From Bacteroidota bacterium (GTDB lineage: Bacteria > Bacteroidota > Bacteroidia > Bacteroidales > WCHB1-69), in NCBI GenBank assembly GCA_019135895.1, contig JAGVVH010000264.1, positions 1 through 61,640 of the forward strand: DNA of 61,640 nucleotides, given 5' to 3'. The notes under the pieces were generated by a model, which made no database searches, was not told the origin of the DNA, and saw only the letters and a list, made by a program, of their open reading frames with translations. Position 1 is the first letter of the stretch. The number at the start of each line of letters is the position of its first letter. A program made the translations under genes and the position numbers. Shown here in pieces: positions 1-10,636 of this stretch.

Positions 1-85
1 GTACCCGGAGCCGGGGTCGAACCGGCACGAGTGTTACCTCACCGGTTTTTGAGACCGGCGCGTCTACCAATTCCGCCATCTGGGC
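1..85 (-). tRNA. tRNA-Leu (anticodon CAA)
   Basis: Read on the minus strand, this is a class II tRNA with a long variable arm. The 5' acceptor strand begins GCCCAGA, the anticodon stem CCGGT/ACCGG encloses the loop CTCAAAA, which gives anticodon CAA (Leu, UUG codons), and a T-loop GGTTCGACCC follows. The acceptor stem has one A-C mismatch. The 3' end runs to the first bases of the window, so any encoded CCA cannot be judged. Confidence 0.95.
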
Positions 86-95
86 ATTAGAGCGG

Positions 96-103
96 CAAAA
101 ATA
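96..103 (-). promoter_or_regulatory. Promoter -7 box for tRNA-Leu
   Basis: TATTTTTG on the minus strand, about 10 bases before the tRNA 5' end, matches the Bacteroidota -7 consensus TAnnTTTG. No clear -33 TTTG is visible. Confidence 0.6.
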
Positions 104-130
104 CAAAAAATTTTAACGTCTGTTATTATT

Positions 131-1855
131 TTACACTATTTTTTCTATCCACCCATTAATTTCTGTCAATTGAACTGCCGGAACATCCATTTTTAGTTTC
201 TTTCGCATTCCGCCCAAGTCGTTCAGTAATTTATTAGGGTTCGCTGTTTTAAGATTATCAACAGTCAGAATATTCAGTTTTTTAAGAACCGGAATCCAAC
301 ATTCAGGCACACCCAATTCAATAAAATCAGAATCATTGGTAGTATCTTGTTTTTTTTCGGGGCGCATTTGCGGGAAAAAGAGCACATCCTGAATAGAGGC
401 TGAATTGGTCATAATCATCGAAAGTCTGTCGATGCCGATACCGAGTCCTGCCGTAGGAGGCATTCCTATTTCGAGAGCACGCAGAAAATCTTCATCCAGC
501 ACCATAGATTCGGCATCTCCACGTTTGCCAAGTTCAAGTTGTTCTTCAAAACGTCTCCTTTGATCAAGAGGGTCATTCAGCTCGGAATAGGCATTACAGA
601 TTTCCTTTCCATTGCAGACAGCCTCAAAGCGCTCTGTCAGGCCTGGTTTAGCACGATGTTTTTTTGTCAACGGGGATGTTTCAAGAGGATAATCATAAAT
701 AAAAGTAGGTTGTATAAGGTGTTTTTCGCAGGTTTCACCAAAAATTTCGTCTATTAACTTCCCTTTTCCCATAGAGGCATCCACTTCTACCCCAACCTTT
801 TTTGCCACTTCAACCAATTGTGATTCATCCATCTCAGCAATGTCAATTCCGGTGAAGTTTTTTATAGCCTCATACATGGTAAAGCGTTTCCAGGGTCTTT
901 TAAAATCAATGATATTGTCTCCGACAGGAACTTTTGTAGTTCCATGAAGAGCAAGAGCAACCGTTTCAACCATTTCTTCCACCAGATTCATCATCCATTC
1001 GTAATCTTTGTAGGGAACATACAGTTCCATTTGAGTAAATTCAGGATTGTGAAAGCGATCCATCCCCTCGTTACGGAAATCTTTTGAAAACTCATACACA
1101 CCATCAAAGCCCCCAACAATTAATTTTTTCAAATAGAGTTCATTAGCGATACGAAGGTAGAGGGTCATATCCAGCTTATTATGAAAAGTCTTAAATGGGC
1201 GGGCGGCTGCACCGCCATAAAGTGGTTGTAGAATAGGGGTTTCAACTTCCAAATAACCCTTGTCATTCAAAAAATTCCTCATAGTATTTACCAATTTTGT
1301 CCGCTTGATAAAAGTCTCTTTAATTTGAGGATTGACGATCAGGTCAACATAACGCTGGCGGTATCTTTGTTCAGGATCTTGAAAAGCATCATAAAGCACA
1401 TTGTCTTTTTCCTTGACAATCGGCAAGGGACGTAAAGACTTGCTTAGTAGGACAAAGCTTTTGATATGAATACTAATTTCCCCCATTTGGGTAGTAAAAA
1501 CAAAACCTTTAACACCGATAATATCTCCGATATCCAATTTTTTAAATACAAAATTATAAAGAGATTTGTCATCACCCGGGCAAAGTTCGTCACGTTTAGC
1601 ATAGATTTGTATTTTGCCGTGAGCATCCTGAAGTTCAAAAAATGAGACAGCTCCCATAATACGTTGGCTCATTATTCTACCGGCAAAACTAACCTCCTGG
1701 AATAAAGTGTTGTCAGTCGGAAATTTTTCCAAAATTTCCTTACTGGTAACATTTACTTCAAAAAGCTCAGCAGGGTATGGATTTATTCCGAGTTGAATAA
1801 AATCTTCTAATTTTTTTCTTCTGATTATTTCTTGTTCGCTCAATTCAATAGCCAT
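131..1855 (-). CDS. lysS: Lysyl-tRNA synthetase, class II
   Basis: Charges tRNA-Lys with lysine in the cytoplasm. The 574-residue protein has an N-terminal OB-fold anticodon-binding domain (about residues 55-150) followed by the class II catalytic core. Motif 2 is seen as FRNEG (260-264) and motif 3 as GLGIGIDR (470-477). Beyond the usual core there is a tail of about 70 residues (505-574) whose pattern resembles a helix-hairpin-helix fold like the RNA polymerase alpha C-terminal domain; as far as I know such tails are common in Bacteroidota LysS. The ATG start lies about 20 bases after a good promoter. It is transcribed toward tRNA-Leu and appears monocistronic. Confidence 0.97.
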   Translation of the reverse strand: MAIELSEQEIIRRKKLEDFIQLGINPYPAELFEVNVTSKEILEKFPTDNTLFQEVSFAGRIMSQRIMGAVSFFELQDAHGKIQIYAKRDELCPGDDKSLYNFVFKKLDIGDIIGVKGFVFTTQMGEISIHIKSFVLLSKSLRPLPIVKEKDNVLYDAFQDPEQRYRQRYVDLIVNPQIKETFIKRTKLVNTMRNFLNDKGYLEVETPILQPLYGGAAARPFKTFHNKLDMTLYLRIANELYLKKLIVGGFDGVYEFSKDFRNEGMDRFHNPEFTQMELYVPYKDYEWMMNLVEEMVETVALALHGTTKVPVGDNIIDFKRPWKRFTMYEAIKNFTGIDIAEMDESQLVEVAKKVGVEVDASMGKGKLIDEIFGETCEKHLIQPTFIYDYPLETSPLTKKHRAKPGLTERFEAVCNGKEICNAYSELNDPLDQRRRFEEQLELGKRGDAESMVLDEDFLRALEIGMPPTAGLGIGIDRLSMIMTNSASIQDVLFFPQMRPEKKQDTTNDSDFIELGVPECWIPVLKKLNILTVDNLKTANPNKLLNDLGGMRKKLKMDVPAVQLTEINGWIEKIV

Positions 1856-1876
1856 AATATATTGTTAATTTGGCGG

Positions 1877-1906
1877 CAAAAATACAAAAGAAATGGCAAA
1901 TGACAA
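1877..1906 (-). promoter_or_regulatory. Promoter of lysS
   Basis: Minus-strand TTG (1904-1906), 19 bases, then TATTTTTG (1877-1884). This is a textbook Bacteroidota -33/-7 arrangement, with the lysS ATG at 1855. Confidence 0.75.
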
Positions 1907-1950
1907 TTTATGAGCAGGGGAAAAACAAAGGAAGGTCTCAAAAACAAAGA

Positions 1951-2898
1951 TTAAAAACCAAAAATTTTACATAGTTTATCGACCGCAACCTCAACGTGTC
2001 TTTTTTCAGCTTCAAAAGTTTGTCCGGCAATATGGGGTGTTACCAAAACATTTTCCATATGAACCAATTCTTCCAATACGGGGGGCCAATAATTTTTAGG
2101 AAGTAGTTGTAAATGGGCATCTTCATATTCAAGAACGTCGAGGCATGCAAATTGAATTTTTCCATTTTTAATATATTTGAGAAGATCGGTAGTGTCCACA
2201 ACTCCTCCACGGGAAGTATTCAGAAAAATAAAGGGCTTTTTAACAACCTTAAGCAATTCATTATTGATAAAATGGAAATTCTCGGGCAAATAATTTATAT
2301 GAACAGAAAGAACATCACATTTTTCCAACAAAGTATGGAGGGGAACTTCCTCAACATAATCTTCTTCAAATCCAAAATTGAACTTATCATAGACATAAAT
2401 TTTGCATCCAAAAGGCTGCAACAATTTGGCAAAAGCACTGCCGGTATTTCCATAGCCTATAATTCCAATTGTACGGGAGCCGATTTCCAACCCTTTGTTT
2501 TTTTCTCTCAACCATTCCCCACGCAGTACATCATCATGGGCAATAGGGAAATGTTTTAAAGCACAAATAAGAAAACCTAAACAATGTTCGGCCACAGACT
2601 GTGAATTTCCTTCGGGCGTGCTAATACATCTAACCCCTAGTTTTTCGGCATAAGCAACATCAATGTTTTCCAATCCGGAGCCAATTCTGACAATAAATCT
2701 AAGATTTTTTTTAGCATCAAGAAGAGCTTTATCTATCTTAAAACGATTTCTGATAAACAAGCCGAATACATCATCTTTCATCTCCATGAAAGTCTGATAG
2801 TCAATAGTTGGATTTACTTCACAAGAGAGCCCTCTTTTGGCGATCTTAGCCACAAGGTCTTTGTGAACTTTGTCAACAATAAGAATTTTTTTATTCAT
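1951..2898 (-). CDS. D-2-hydroxyacid dehydrogenase family protein
   Basis: NAD-dependent oxidoreductase of the D-isomer-specific 2-hydroxyacid dehydrogenase family (315 residues). The Rossmann nucleotide-binding motif GYGNTG sits at 148-153. The expected catalytic triad is present: Arg230 in NTSRGG, Glu257, and His289 in TPHIAG. No ACT or other regulatory domain follows, so it is the short type. It could be a phosphoglycerate dehydrogenase paralogue or act on another 2-hydroxy acid; the sequence alone does not fix the substrate. Only 39 bases separate its start from the stop of the upstream S9 peptidase, so the two may be cotranscribed. Confidence 0.85.
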   Translation of the reverse strand: MNKKILIVDKVHKDLVAKIAKRGLSCEVNPTIDYQTFMEMKDDVFGLFIRNRFKIDKALLDAKKNLRFIVRIGSGLENIDVAYAEKLGVRCISTPEGNSQSVAEHCLGFLICALKHFPIAHDDVLRGEWLREKNKGLEIGSRTIGIIGYGNTGSAFAKLLQPFGCKIYVYDKFNFGFEEDYVEEVPLHTLLEKCDVLSVHINYLPENFHFINNELLKVVKKPFIFLNTSRGGVVDTTDLLKYIKNGKIQFACLDVLEYEDAHLQLLPKNYWPPVLEELVHMENVLVTPHIAGQTFEAEKRHVEVAVDKLCKIFGF

Positions 2899-2937
2899 AA
2901 TATATTTTGTTTTAGGTTTTTAAAATAAGGTAAAAAA

Positions 2938-5097
2938 CTATTTTAACAAATTATTTTTTAGATGTAACATATAAAACAATTCTAATTTTTTCCAAAGATA
3001 AACGCGATCAATTCCTCTAACATTGTGATCGTGTGATGGATAGACAAAATAATCAATCTGAACACCGTCTTTTACTGCCTGATCAATCAATTCCAAACTA
3101 TTCTGCCACACTACCGAATGGTCTTGAGCACCGTGCATAACGAGAAGAGGACATTGTAAATTTTTAATTGTAGGCAAAATAGAACTTTTGCTATATCCTT
3201 CAGGGTTTTCAAGCGGTGTGTCCATATATCGTTCTCCATACATCACTTCATACCAGCGCCAATCAACAACAGGGCCCCCGCAACTGGCAGCTTTAAAAAT
3301 TTCTGGATAATGAGTTATTAATGATAAAACCATAAACCCCCCATAACTCCAGCCATCAATACCAATATTAGTTGTGTCAATATAAGGTAGCGATTTAAGA
3401 TGCTGGATCCCGCATAATTGATCTTCCATTTCCAATACCCCCAATTGTCTGTGAATAGCTTTTTCAAAATCTGCACCCCGATTCGCCGTGCCTCGATTGT
3501 CCATGCAAAAAACGACAAATCCTTTTTGGGCTAAATAATTTAAAAATACGCCTCCGGACATAAAGGTATTTGTAACCATTTGGGAATGAGGTCCACCATA
3601 AACATAAACCAAGCAAGGATATTTCTTACTTTTATCAAAGTCAGGTGGAAAAATTAAACGACAGTACAAGTTATCCCCATTATGATTTTTTATAGAGAAA
3701 ATTGAAGTAGTTCCGAGAGAGTTTTCTCCATAAGGATTTTTAGAAGTCAAAAGAAGCTCTCTTTTTTTCCCGTCAGAAGAACAGAAATATATATTTTGTG
3801 GTGTTGTAAGATTTTCAAAAAAATCAATAAAGTATTTAAAATCTGAAGAAAATAATGGTTTATGTGTTCCCTGTTCCGGAGTTAAATTAAGCAAAGCGCC
3901 GGTTTTTAAATTGACACAATATACATATCTGTCAGTAGGATTGTCTTTGTTGGTTATGAAATAAAGGAATTGTTCGTTTTTGTCTAATCCGGCAACTTCA
4001 AGAACCTCCCATGCTCCTTTTGTTATCTGCTTGAGCAATTTTCCGGAAAAATCGTAGAGATAACAGTGATTCCAGCCATCACGGTCGCTTTGCCAAATAA
4101 ATCGGTTGTTTTTTAAAAAAATCATTCGGGTATCAGGTTCAACATACCGGGCATCGGATTCTTCAAGTATAACTCTAGTTTTTTCTCCAGAAACTACCGA
4201 ATATTCTACTAATTTAAGATGATTTTGTTCGCGGTTAAGATGAGAAATATAGATAAATTTTTCATCAGGAGAAAAGGTTACATTGGTAAGAAATTCTCCG
4301 TCTTCTTTTTCAGTATGAAGATAGTGAAAAACAGATTTCTTCTGTAAAACAGATTGGTTGACATCAAAAACCCCAAGAGTAACAATGTGACTATTTTTGC
4401 CGGCCATCGGATATTTCATTCGATTTAATGTTGCAATTGGCGTAGAAGTATTAACCAAAGGATAATCCTCAACCATGCTTTCGTCCATTCTGTAAAAGGC
4501 TATATAATTAGCCCCGGGAGAAATATATTGTCCCTCTTCAATACCCCATTCACTACGATGAACAGATTCCCCAAAAACAATATTATTTCCGGTATCAGGA
4601 CAGAGTAGTATCTTTTCAAAATTATTTTTTCCACTCAAAATAAAAACGCGACCATCATTTTCTTTAATTACAAAAAGACGAGCCGATATATCAGAGCTAA
4701 TAATTTCTCCATCAAATAATGGGATTGTATCTCCTGTAAATCCGCCTTCAGTAAGATGAAGAAGAGCTTGTATTCTCGGAAAATAGAGAGTTTTTTCATC
4801 TATCCATTTAAAAGAGGGAATTTCGGTAATATGTTTTTGGGGAAATAGTAATCCTAAATCTTTAATAGTAACAAGAACGGTCTTTTTTCCAGTTTTGGCA
4901 TCAAATAAAATAATTTCAGAGTTATTTTTAGAGTCAACATAGGCAAACTGATCCGAACTGGGTTTCCAGTTTGTATAATTGTAAGTTTCAAGTCTGTATT
5001 TGCCTTTGAAAACAGCTTTTAAATCAATTGTATTTATCTGAGAATATGCAGAAAATGAAAAATGAACTAATAAAAAAATAAAAAAAATACGTTTCAT
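2938..5097 (-). CDS. Dipeptidyl-peptidase IV-like S9B serine peptidase, exported
   Basis: Prolyl-oligopeptidase-family serine peptidase, 719 residues. I chose the ATG at 5097 because it begins a clean signal peptide (MKRIFFIFLLVHFSFSAYSQ); a longer frame upstream would run through the promoter. The N-terminal part is the beta-propeller expected of DPP4_N, and the C-terminal alpha/beta-hydrolase carries the nucleophile in GWSYGG, the acid in GAQDHS and the histidine in PSHDHN. The family removes dipeptides from peptides in the periplasm, supporting amino-acid nutrition. A cleaved type I signal is more likely than a lipoprotein, because no cysteine follows the hydrophobic stretch. Confidence 0.9.
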   Translation of the reverse strand: MKRIFFIFLLVHFSFSAYSQINTIDLKAVFKGKYRLETYNYTNWKPSSDQFAYVDSKNNSEIILFDAKTGKKTVLVTIKDLGLLFPQKHITEIPSFKWIDEKTLYFPRIQALLHLTEGGFTGDTIPLFDGEIISSDISARLFVIKENDGRVFILSGKNNFEKILLCPDTGNNIVFGESVHRSEWGIEEGQYISPGANYIAFYRMDESMVEDYPLVNTSTPIATLNRMKYPMAGKNSHIVTLGVFDVNQSVLQKKSVFHYLHTEKEDGEFLTNVTFSPDEKFIYISHLNREQNHLKLVEYSVVSGEKTRVILEESDARYVEPDTRMIFLKNNRFIWQSDRDGWNHCYLYDFSGKLLKQITKGAWEVLEVAGLDKNEQFLYFITNKDNPTDRYVYCVNLKTGALLNLTPEQGTHKPLFSSDFKYFIDFFENLTTPQNIYFCSSDGKKRELLLTSKNPYGENSLGTTSIFSIKNHNGDNLYCRLIFPPDFDKSKKYPCLVYVYGGPHSQMVTNTFMSGGVFLNYLAQKGFVVFCMDNRGTANRGADFEKAIHRQLGVLEMEDQLCGIQHLKSLPYIDTTNIGIDGWSYGGFMVLSLITHYPEIFKAASCGGPVVDWRWYEVMYGERYMDTPLENPEGYSKSSILPTIKNLQCPLLVMHGAQDHSVVWQNSLELIDQAVKDGVQIDYFVYPSHDHNVRGIDRVYLWKKLELFYMLHLKNNLLK

Positions 5098-5122
5098 CAA
5101 TGACCTTTTATTATCTAAAATG

Positions 5123-5130
5123 CAAAAATA
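5123..5130 (-). promoter_or_regulatory. Promoter -7 box for the S9B peptidase
   Basis: Minus-strand TATTTTTG, 25 bases upstream of the ATG at 5097. This supports choosing that start rather than the in-frame one at 5133. Confidence 0.55.
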
Positions 5131-5384
5131 CATTTATCTCATAACTGACGTATGATTTTATAAAAAAAATCACCATAATCTCTTAATTCAAATTATAAGT
5201 ACTTTTTAAATAGATCTTTACGAAATAATATGAGAAAAACAAGTAGGATATCAAATGCTGATAAAACAATTTTGCATAATTAATGTTAAAAGAGATGGAA
5301 AAAAGCAATATTCGATTAAAAATAGATTCCTGATTATCAAAAACCAACCCGCTCAAAATCTATTTTCACACAATACTTTTTTTG

Positions 5385-5392
5385 TATTTTTG
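5385..5392 (+). promoter_or_regulatory. Promoter -7 box for secA
   Basis: TATTTTTG, 23 bases before the secA ATG. The rest of the gap 5134-5384 is A+T-rich with no other structure that I can see. Confidence 0.6.
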
Positions 5393-5415
5393 CAAGCAAT
5401 TAAATTACAGATAAT

Positions 5416-8400
5416 ATGGCAAATTTTTTAGGGCAACTATTTGGGACTAAAGCCGACAGGGATATGAAAGAACTGAGGCCAATACTTCAAAATGTAATAC
5501 ATGCCTACGAACCAATCAAGGAACTCACAAACGATGAATTACGGCACAAAACCATTGAGTTTAAAGAAATAATTTCCGAAAATATTAAAGAAGAAGAAGC
5601 ACGTATTGCTGAAATTCAGGCATATATTGATGCCAATTATGATATGGATGTTCAGGAAAAACAAGCTTTTTACAAAGAGATAGATACTTTAGAAAAGAAA
5701 GCTTACAACAAAACACAGGAAGTATTAAATGAAATATTACCGGAGGCTTTTTCAGTTATGAAAGAGACTGCTCGCAGGTTTAAGGAACATGAGACCATAG
5801 AAGTTACTGCTTCCGAATTGGATCGCAATATTGCGGCCTATCGGGACTGTGTAGAAATTAAAGGAGATAGAGCAATATATCACAATAAATGGACTGCCGG
5901 TGGAAATCTCATCAAGTGGGATATGTGTCATTATGATGTTCAGTTGATTGGGGGAATTGTTCTTCATCAAGGTAAAATTTCTGAAATGGCAACAGGTGAG
6001 GGAAAAACATTAGTCGCTACGCTCCCTGTTTATCTCAATGCTCTGCCCGGCAAGGGGGTTCACATCGTGACTGTAAATGACTATTTGGCAAAACGAGACT
6101 CTGAGTGGATGGGGTTGCTGTATGAATTTCTTGGACTTACGGTAGATTGTATCGATAAACACGAACCTAATTCCGATGAACGTCGGAAAGCTTATCTTGC
6201 TGACATTACTTACGGAACCAATAACGAGTTTGGATTTGACTATTTGCGTGACAACATGGCTCGCAATATTTTTGAGTTGGTACAACGTCCTCACAATTAC
6301 GCCATTGTTGACGAGGTTGACTCTGTTTTAATTGATGATGCCCGTACCCCTTTGATTATTTCAGGACCTACTCCACGTGGAGACCAGCAAGAATTTGAAC
6401 TTTATAAGCCGATTGTTGAAAAACTTTACAATGCTCAGAAATTATATGTAACAGAAATCCTTGCAAAAGCAAAGAAATTATTAGCAGAAAATCCGGATCC
6501 AAAGCCGCAAGATGAAGCTGCTCAATTATTGCTTCGTGCTCACCGTGGACTTCCCAAGAATAAATCACTTATCAAATATCTAAGTGAACCGGGGATGAAA
6601 CAGATCCTGCTAAAAACTGAAGGTTTTTATATGCAGGACCAGAATAGGAATATGCATATTATTGATGATCAGCTATATTTTGTAATCGAAGAAAAACAAA
6701 ATACCGTTGACATTATGGATAAGGGGATTGATTTGGTGTCGAAAAATGCAGAAGAAGCCAAGCTTTTTATCATGCCGGATGTAGGTTCTCAAATTGCTGA
6801 ACTGGAAAAAGAAAATCTCGATCATAAAGAAAAAATGGAAAGAAAAAATGAGATATATCGAGATTTTTCCATTGCTTCGGAACGAATTCATACAGTTCAT
6901 CAACTATTAAAAGCATACACAATGTTCGAAAAAGATGTTGAGTATGTTATTATTGAAAACAAAGTAAAGATTGTTGACGAGCAAACCGGACGTATCATGG
7001 AAGGTCGCCGTTATTCTGATGGCTTACATCAGGCCATTGAGGCAAAAGAAAATGTAAAAGTAGAAGCCGCAACACAGACCTATGCTACCATTACTCTTCA
7101 GAATTATTTCAGAATGTATAATAAACTTGCCGGTATGACCGGTACTGCCGAAACGGAGGCAGGGGAATTTTGGAATATATATAAATTGGATGTAGTGGTT
7201 ATCCCTACCAATCGCCCAATTGACCGATCCGATCAGGAAGATTTGGTGTATAAAACCAAACGTGAAAAATATGCTGCAGTAGTCAACGAAATTATCAAAT
7301 TGAATGAAGAAGGAAGACCGGTGTTGGTAGGTACAACTTCTGTAGAAACTTCAGAGCTTATTTCTAAAATTCTTACAGCCCGAAAGATTAAACACAATGT
7401 ACTGAACGCAAAACTACACAAAAAAGAAGCCGATATTGTTGCCGAAGCAGGGCAGTCTGGAACCGTTACTATTTCTACCAATATGGCCGGTCGTGGTACT
7501 GATATCAAGCTTGGCCCCGGAGTCAAAGAAAAAGGCGGGCTTGCTATTGTCGGTACTGAACGTCATGATTCACGTCGTGTTGACAGACAGCTCCGTGGTC
7601 GTGCCGGACGTCAGGGAGACCCCGGAAGTTCTCAATTCTTTGTTTCACTTGAAGATGACTTAATGCGTCTTTTCGGGTCCGATCGTATTGCCCGAATTAT
7701 GGACAGCATTGGGATCAAAGAAGGCGAAGTTATTCAACATAAAATGATTTCCAAGTCCATAGAACGTGCACAAAAAAAGGTAGAAGAGAATAATTTCGGT
7801 ATTCGTAAACGTTTGCTTGAGTATGATGATGTTATGAATAAACAACGTGAGACCATCTATCGTAAACGTCACAATGCTTTATTCGGAGATAAACTGGCAA
7901 TAGATTTGTCTGAAATGTTCTATGATGTTTGTGCAACCGTTGTGGAAGAAAACTGGCATGCTAAGGATTACGAAGGATTCTGTCTTGATGCCATAACTGA
8001 CCTGGGTTGTGAATCTCCTTTTGATGAAAATGAATTTTTACAGGAAAATCCTGCTAAATTGACTGACAGGCTTTACCCGTTAGTATATGAAAATTACAAA
8101 TTAAAACTGCAAAAACTGACGGAACGTGCCTATCCTGTTGTTGAACGAGTTTATCTCGATGAGGGACATCGTTATCAAAATATTGCTTTACCCATTACTG
8201 ATGGTATAAAAACCCTAAATGTAGTAGCACCACTCAAAAAATGTTTTGAAACTAAAGGACGCGAAATAGGGCTTTCCATTGAAAAAGGAATTACCCTTGC
8301 TGTTATTGACAATGCCTGGAAAGAACATCTTAGAGAGATGGATGATCTTAAACAGTCTGTACAAAACGCCTCCTATGAACAAAAAGACCCCTTGTTGATA

Positions 8401-8709
8401 TACAAGCTTGAGTCTTTTGAGATGTTTGATAAATTAGTTGAAAAAGTCAATCGGGAAATTATTTCATTTCTTAATAAGGGTTCTTTGCCAATTGCAGAAA
8501 GTACACAAGTAAAAGAGGCCAAATTGCCTGAGTCCGATGCAAAAAAGTTGAGTGCAGGCAGAGAAGAAGTGGGTAGTAATAGACGTGTCGGCGGTCAGAC
8601 GGCTCCGAATAGTCCTGTCCGCGTTGAAAAAAAAGTGGGACGTAATGACCCCTGCCCCTGCGGAAGCGGAAAAAAATACAAAAATTGTCATGGACTCGAA
8701 AGTGCATAA
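5416..8709 (+). CDS. secA: Preprotein translocase ATPase SecA
   Basis: ATPase motor that pushes unfolded proteins through the SecYEG channel. The 1097-residue length is typical of Bacteroidota SecA, which carries inserts relative to the E. coli protein of about 900 residues. Visible elements are the Walker A loop in ATGEGKTL (about 195), the Walker B/DEAD region in [15 protein letters not shown], the helicase motifs TNMAGRGTD and [11 protein letters not shown], and a C-terminal SEC-C zinc motif ([16 protein letters not shown]) that binds SecB or ribosomes. It has its own promoter. The last 20 bases overlap the next gene, a glycosyltransferase, so translation may be coupled. Confidence 0.98.
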   Translation: MANFLGQLFGTKADRDMKELRPILQNVIHAYEPIKELTNDELRHKTIEFKEIISENIKEEEARIAEIQAYIDANYDMDVQEKQAFYKEIDTLEKKAYNKTQEVLNEILPEAFSVMKETARRFKEHETIEVTASELDRNIAAYRDCVEIKGDRAIYHNKWTAGGNLIKWDMCHYDVQLIGGIVLHQGKISEMATGEGKTLVATLPVYLNALPGKGVHIVTVNDYLAKRDSEWMGLLYEFLGLTVDCIDKHEPNSDERRKAYLADITYGTNNEFGFDYLRDNMARNIFELVQRPHNYAIVDEVDSVLIDDARTPLIISGPTPRGDQQEFELYKPIVEKLYNAQKLYVTEILAKAKKLLAENPDPKPQDEAAQLLLRAHRGLPKNKSLIKYLSEPGMKQILLKTEGFYMQDQNRNMHIIDDQLYFVIEEKQNTVDIMDKGIDLVSKNAEEAKLFIMPDVGSQIAELEKENLDHKEKMERKNEIYRDFSIASERIHTVHQLLKAYTMFEKDVEYVIIENKVKIVDEQTGRIMEGRRYSDGLHQAIEAKENVKVEAATQTYATITLQNYFRMYNKLAGMTGTAETEAGEFWNIYKLDVVVIPTNRPIDRSDQEDLVYKTKREKYAAVVNEIIKLNEEGRPVLVGTTSVETSELISKILTARKIKHNVLNAKLHKKEADIVAEAGQSGTVTISTNMAGRGTDIKLGPGVKEKGGLAIVGTERHDSRRVDRQLRGRAGRQGDPGSSQFFVSLEDDLMRLFGSDRIARIMDSIGIKEGEVIQHKMISKSIERAQKKVEENNFGIRKRLLEYDDVMNKQRETIYRKRHNALFGDKLAIDLSEMFYDVCATVVEENWHAKDYEGFCLDAITDLGCESPFDENEFLQENPAKLTDRLYPLVYENYKLKLQKLTERAYPVVERVYLDEGHRYQNIALPITDGIKTLNVVAPLKKCFETKGREIGLSIEKGITLAVIDNAWKEHLREMDDLKQSVQNASYEQKDPLLIYKLESFEMFDKLVEKVNREIISFLNKGSLPIAESTQVKEAKLPESDAKKLSAGREEVGSNRRVGGQTAPNSPVRVEKKVGRNDPCPCGSGKKYKNCHGLESA

Positions 8710-9832
8710 ACGAGCCCTTGTCTCTGTTTCCAACGACCTCTTTTCAGACCAACGCGTTGATAAAGTATGTAATTCATTGACCAATATGGGGTTTGAGGTC
8801 TTATTGGTGGGGAGACAATATAAAGATTCACCACTTCTATCTCAAAGAAAATACAAAACTAAAAGAGTTCGCCTCTTGTTCAGAAAAGGAGCAGCCTTTT
8901 ATGCTGAGTTTAATATCCGATTATTTTTTCTTTTGCTGTTTATCAAATGTGACATACTTGTTTCCAATGATCTAGATACTTTATTGCCTAATTATCTGAT
9001 TAGCAAAATCAGAAGAAAGAAATTGGTATATGATAGTCATGAATATTTCTGTGGAGTTCCGGAACTTATTCATCGCCCATTTGTGCAAAATTGCTGGAGG
9101 AGAATTGAAAAATTATGTGTTCCCCATTTGTCGGATATGATTACGGTTAACCAATCCATTGCCGATTTGTATGATAAAGAGTATCCCCAAAGAAAAAACA
9201 AGGTCCGAGTTGTAAGAAATATTCCCACTTCTGAAAAACCTCTTATTACCGAAACCCGTCATTCTTTGGGTTTATCGGAAGAGAAAAAACTGCTTATTCT
9301 TCAAGGTTCCGGAATTAATGTAGATCGTGGCTCCGAAGAACTTGTTGCTGCCATGGAAATGGTGGATGACAATGCCCTATTGCTTATTATTGGGAAAGGG
9401 GATGCTGTTCCCGCTTTAAAACGACAAGTAAATGAAAAAAATCTTTCTCAAAAAGTACTTTTTATTGACAGAGTTTCCCCTGACAAACTCTTTAATTACA
9501 CTTATCATGCAGATATAGGCTTTTCTCTTGACAAAGACACCAATATTAACTATCGTTTTAGCTTGCCCAACAAGATTTTCGATTATATGAAAGCAGAAAC
9601 GCCGGTCATTGTTTCTAATCTTCCGGAAATAGCCAAAGTAGTGAAAGAAACTGAAATTGGACTTATTATTGCTGATCACCGACCCAAAACCATTGCTGAT
9701 AACATTAATATGTTGCTTCGCGATGAAATGCTTCTTATGAAATTTAAATCTAATACAAAGATTGCAGCTAAAAACTATACTTGGGAAAATGAAGAAAAAG
9801 TACTTAATGATATATACAGAAAACTAATATAG
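8690..9832 (+). CDS. Glycosyltransferase family 4-like protein
   Basis: A 380-residue protein with the GT-B layout. The N-terminal acceptor half begins with a Rossmann-like strand and a short motif ([12 protein letters not shown]). The C-terminal donor half includes [18 protein letters not shown] and a Glu-containing end ([18 protein letters not shown]) typical of GT4 nucleotide-sugar enzymes. A longer frame exists from 8552, but that part is secA read out of frame; the ATG at 8690 starts homologous-looking sequence and overlaps the secA stop by 20 bases. Sugar donor and acceptor cannot be told. A lipid- or cell-surface-linked glycan is the likely target, by family only. Confidence 0.85.
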   Translation: MDSKVHKRALVSVSNDLFSDQRVDKVCNSLTNMGFEVLLVGRQYKDSPLLSQRKYKTKRVRLLFRKGAAFYAEFNIRLFFLLLFIKCDILVSNDLDTLLPNYLISKIRRKKLVYDSHEYFCGVPELIHRPFVQNCWRRIEKLCVPHLSDMITVNQSIADLYDKEYPQRKNKVRVVRNIPTSEKPLITETRHSLGLSEEKKLLILQGSGINVDRGSEELVAAMEMVDDNALLLIIGKGDAVPALKRQVNEKNLSQKVLFIDRVSPDKLFNYTYHADIGFSLDKDTNINYRFSLPNKIFDYMKAETPVIVSNLPEIAKVVKETEIGLIIADHRPKTIADNINMLLRDEMLLMKFKSNTKIAAKNYTWENEEKVLNDIYRKLI

Positions 9833-9835
9833 AAA

Positions 9836-10630
9836 ATGAGAAATATTAAAGCTGCCTTTTTTGATGTTGACGGTACTCTAACTTGCATCAAAACTAAGAG
9901 AATCCCTGCCTCTACTTTTCAAGCAATAAACAAACTGCAAGAAAAGGGAATCAAAACTTTCATTTGCTCTGGGCGTCATCTTTTAGATATAAAACACCTT
10001 GATCTTCCCCCTTTTGATGGATATATTTCCATCAACGGTGCTTGCTGTGTAGTGAATGATAAAATTATCTACAAAAACACCATCCCATCGGAGGATATTG
10101 AACGTTTAATTGAGTGGCAACAAGGACCACACAAATTTCCCTGTATTTTAGAAACTGAAGATAATGTTTATCTCAATTTTATAAATGAAAATGTTGAAAT
10201 CATTCAGCGATATATTGATATCAGAACACCCAAAATGTGCTCCTTTGACGAATGGAGTGCAATGGCCCGAAGCGGAATAGAACAGATGCTTTGTTTCTTC
10301 GGTCCGGAACATGACAAAAAAATTATAAAGGAAGTATTACCCGGATGTACAACCCAAAGATGGTGTGATTTTTTTTCTGATGTTATTGCCGCCGGTTCTG
10401 ATAAGGCAAGAGGTATTGATATTATTGCCAATCATTTTGGTTTTAAAATTGAAGAGACTATTGCTTTCGGGGATGGTGCAAATGATATTTCTATGTTACA
10501 ATATGCCGGAATTGGGGTTGCAATGGGTGATGCGGACGAATGCGTAAAGGCAGTGTCTGATTATATAACAGATCCTGTAGAAAAAGACGGAATTATGAAT
10601 GCCCTTTATAAATTCGGAATTCTGCCTTAA
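9836..10630 (+). CDS. HAD-superfamily hydrolase, Cof type
   Basis: A 264-residue phosphatase of the Cof (HAD-IIB) group. Motif I is FDVDGTLT near residue 9 with both nucleophile aspartates, motif II is the ICSGRH segment, and motif IV is FGDGANDISML near residue 215. The C2-type cap lies in between. Such enzymes dephosphorylate sugar phosphates or other small metabolites; the specific substrate is unknown. It starts 3 bases after the glycosyltransferase stop and so probably forms an operon with secA and that gene. Confidence 0.88.
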   Translation: MRNIKAAFFDVDGTLTCIKTKRIPASTFQAINKLQEKGIKTFICSGRHLLDIKHLDLPPFDGYISINGACCVVNDKIIYKNTIPSEDIERLIEWQQGPHKFPCILETEDNVYLNFINENVEIIQRYIDIRTPKMCSFDEWSAMARSGIEQMLCFFGPEHDKKIIKEVLPGCTTQRWCDFFSDVIAAGSDKARGIDIIANHFGFKIEETIAFGDGANDISMLQYAGIGVAMGDADECVKAVSDYITDPVEKDGIMNALYKFGILP

Positions 10631-10636
10631 TACTTT

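Noticed and set aside
2113..2559. A 148-codon plus-strand frame inside the hydroxyacid dehydrogenase gene
   Set aside because: It lies wholly antisense to a well-supported gene, lacks recognisable motifs and has no promoter.
8552..8689. Longer N-terminus for the glycosyltransferase starting at 8552
   Set aside because: This stretch is secA read in another frame and includes its zinc-binding tail; homologous sequence starts at the ATG at 8690.
8464..8784. A 106-codon minus-strand frame over the secA end
   Set aside because: It is antisense to secA and the glycosyltransferase start; no family resemblance.
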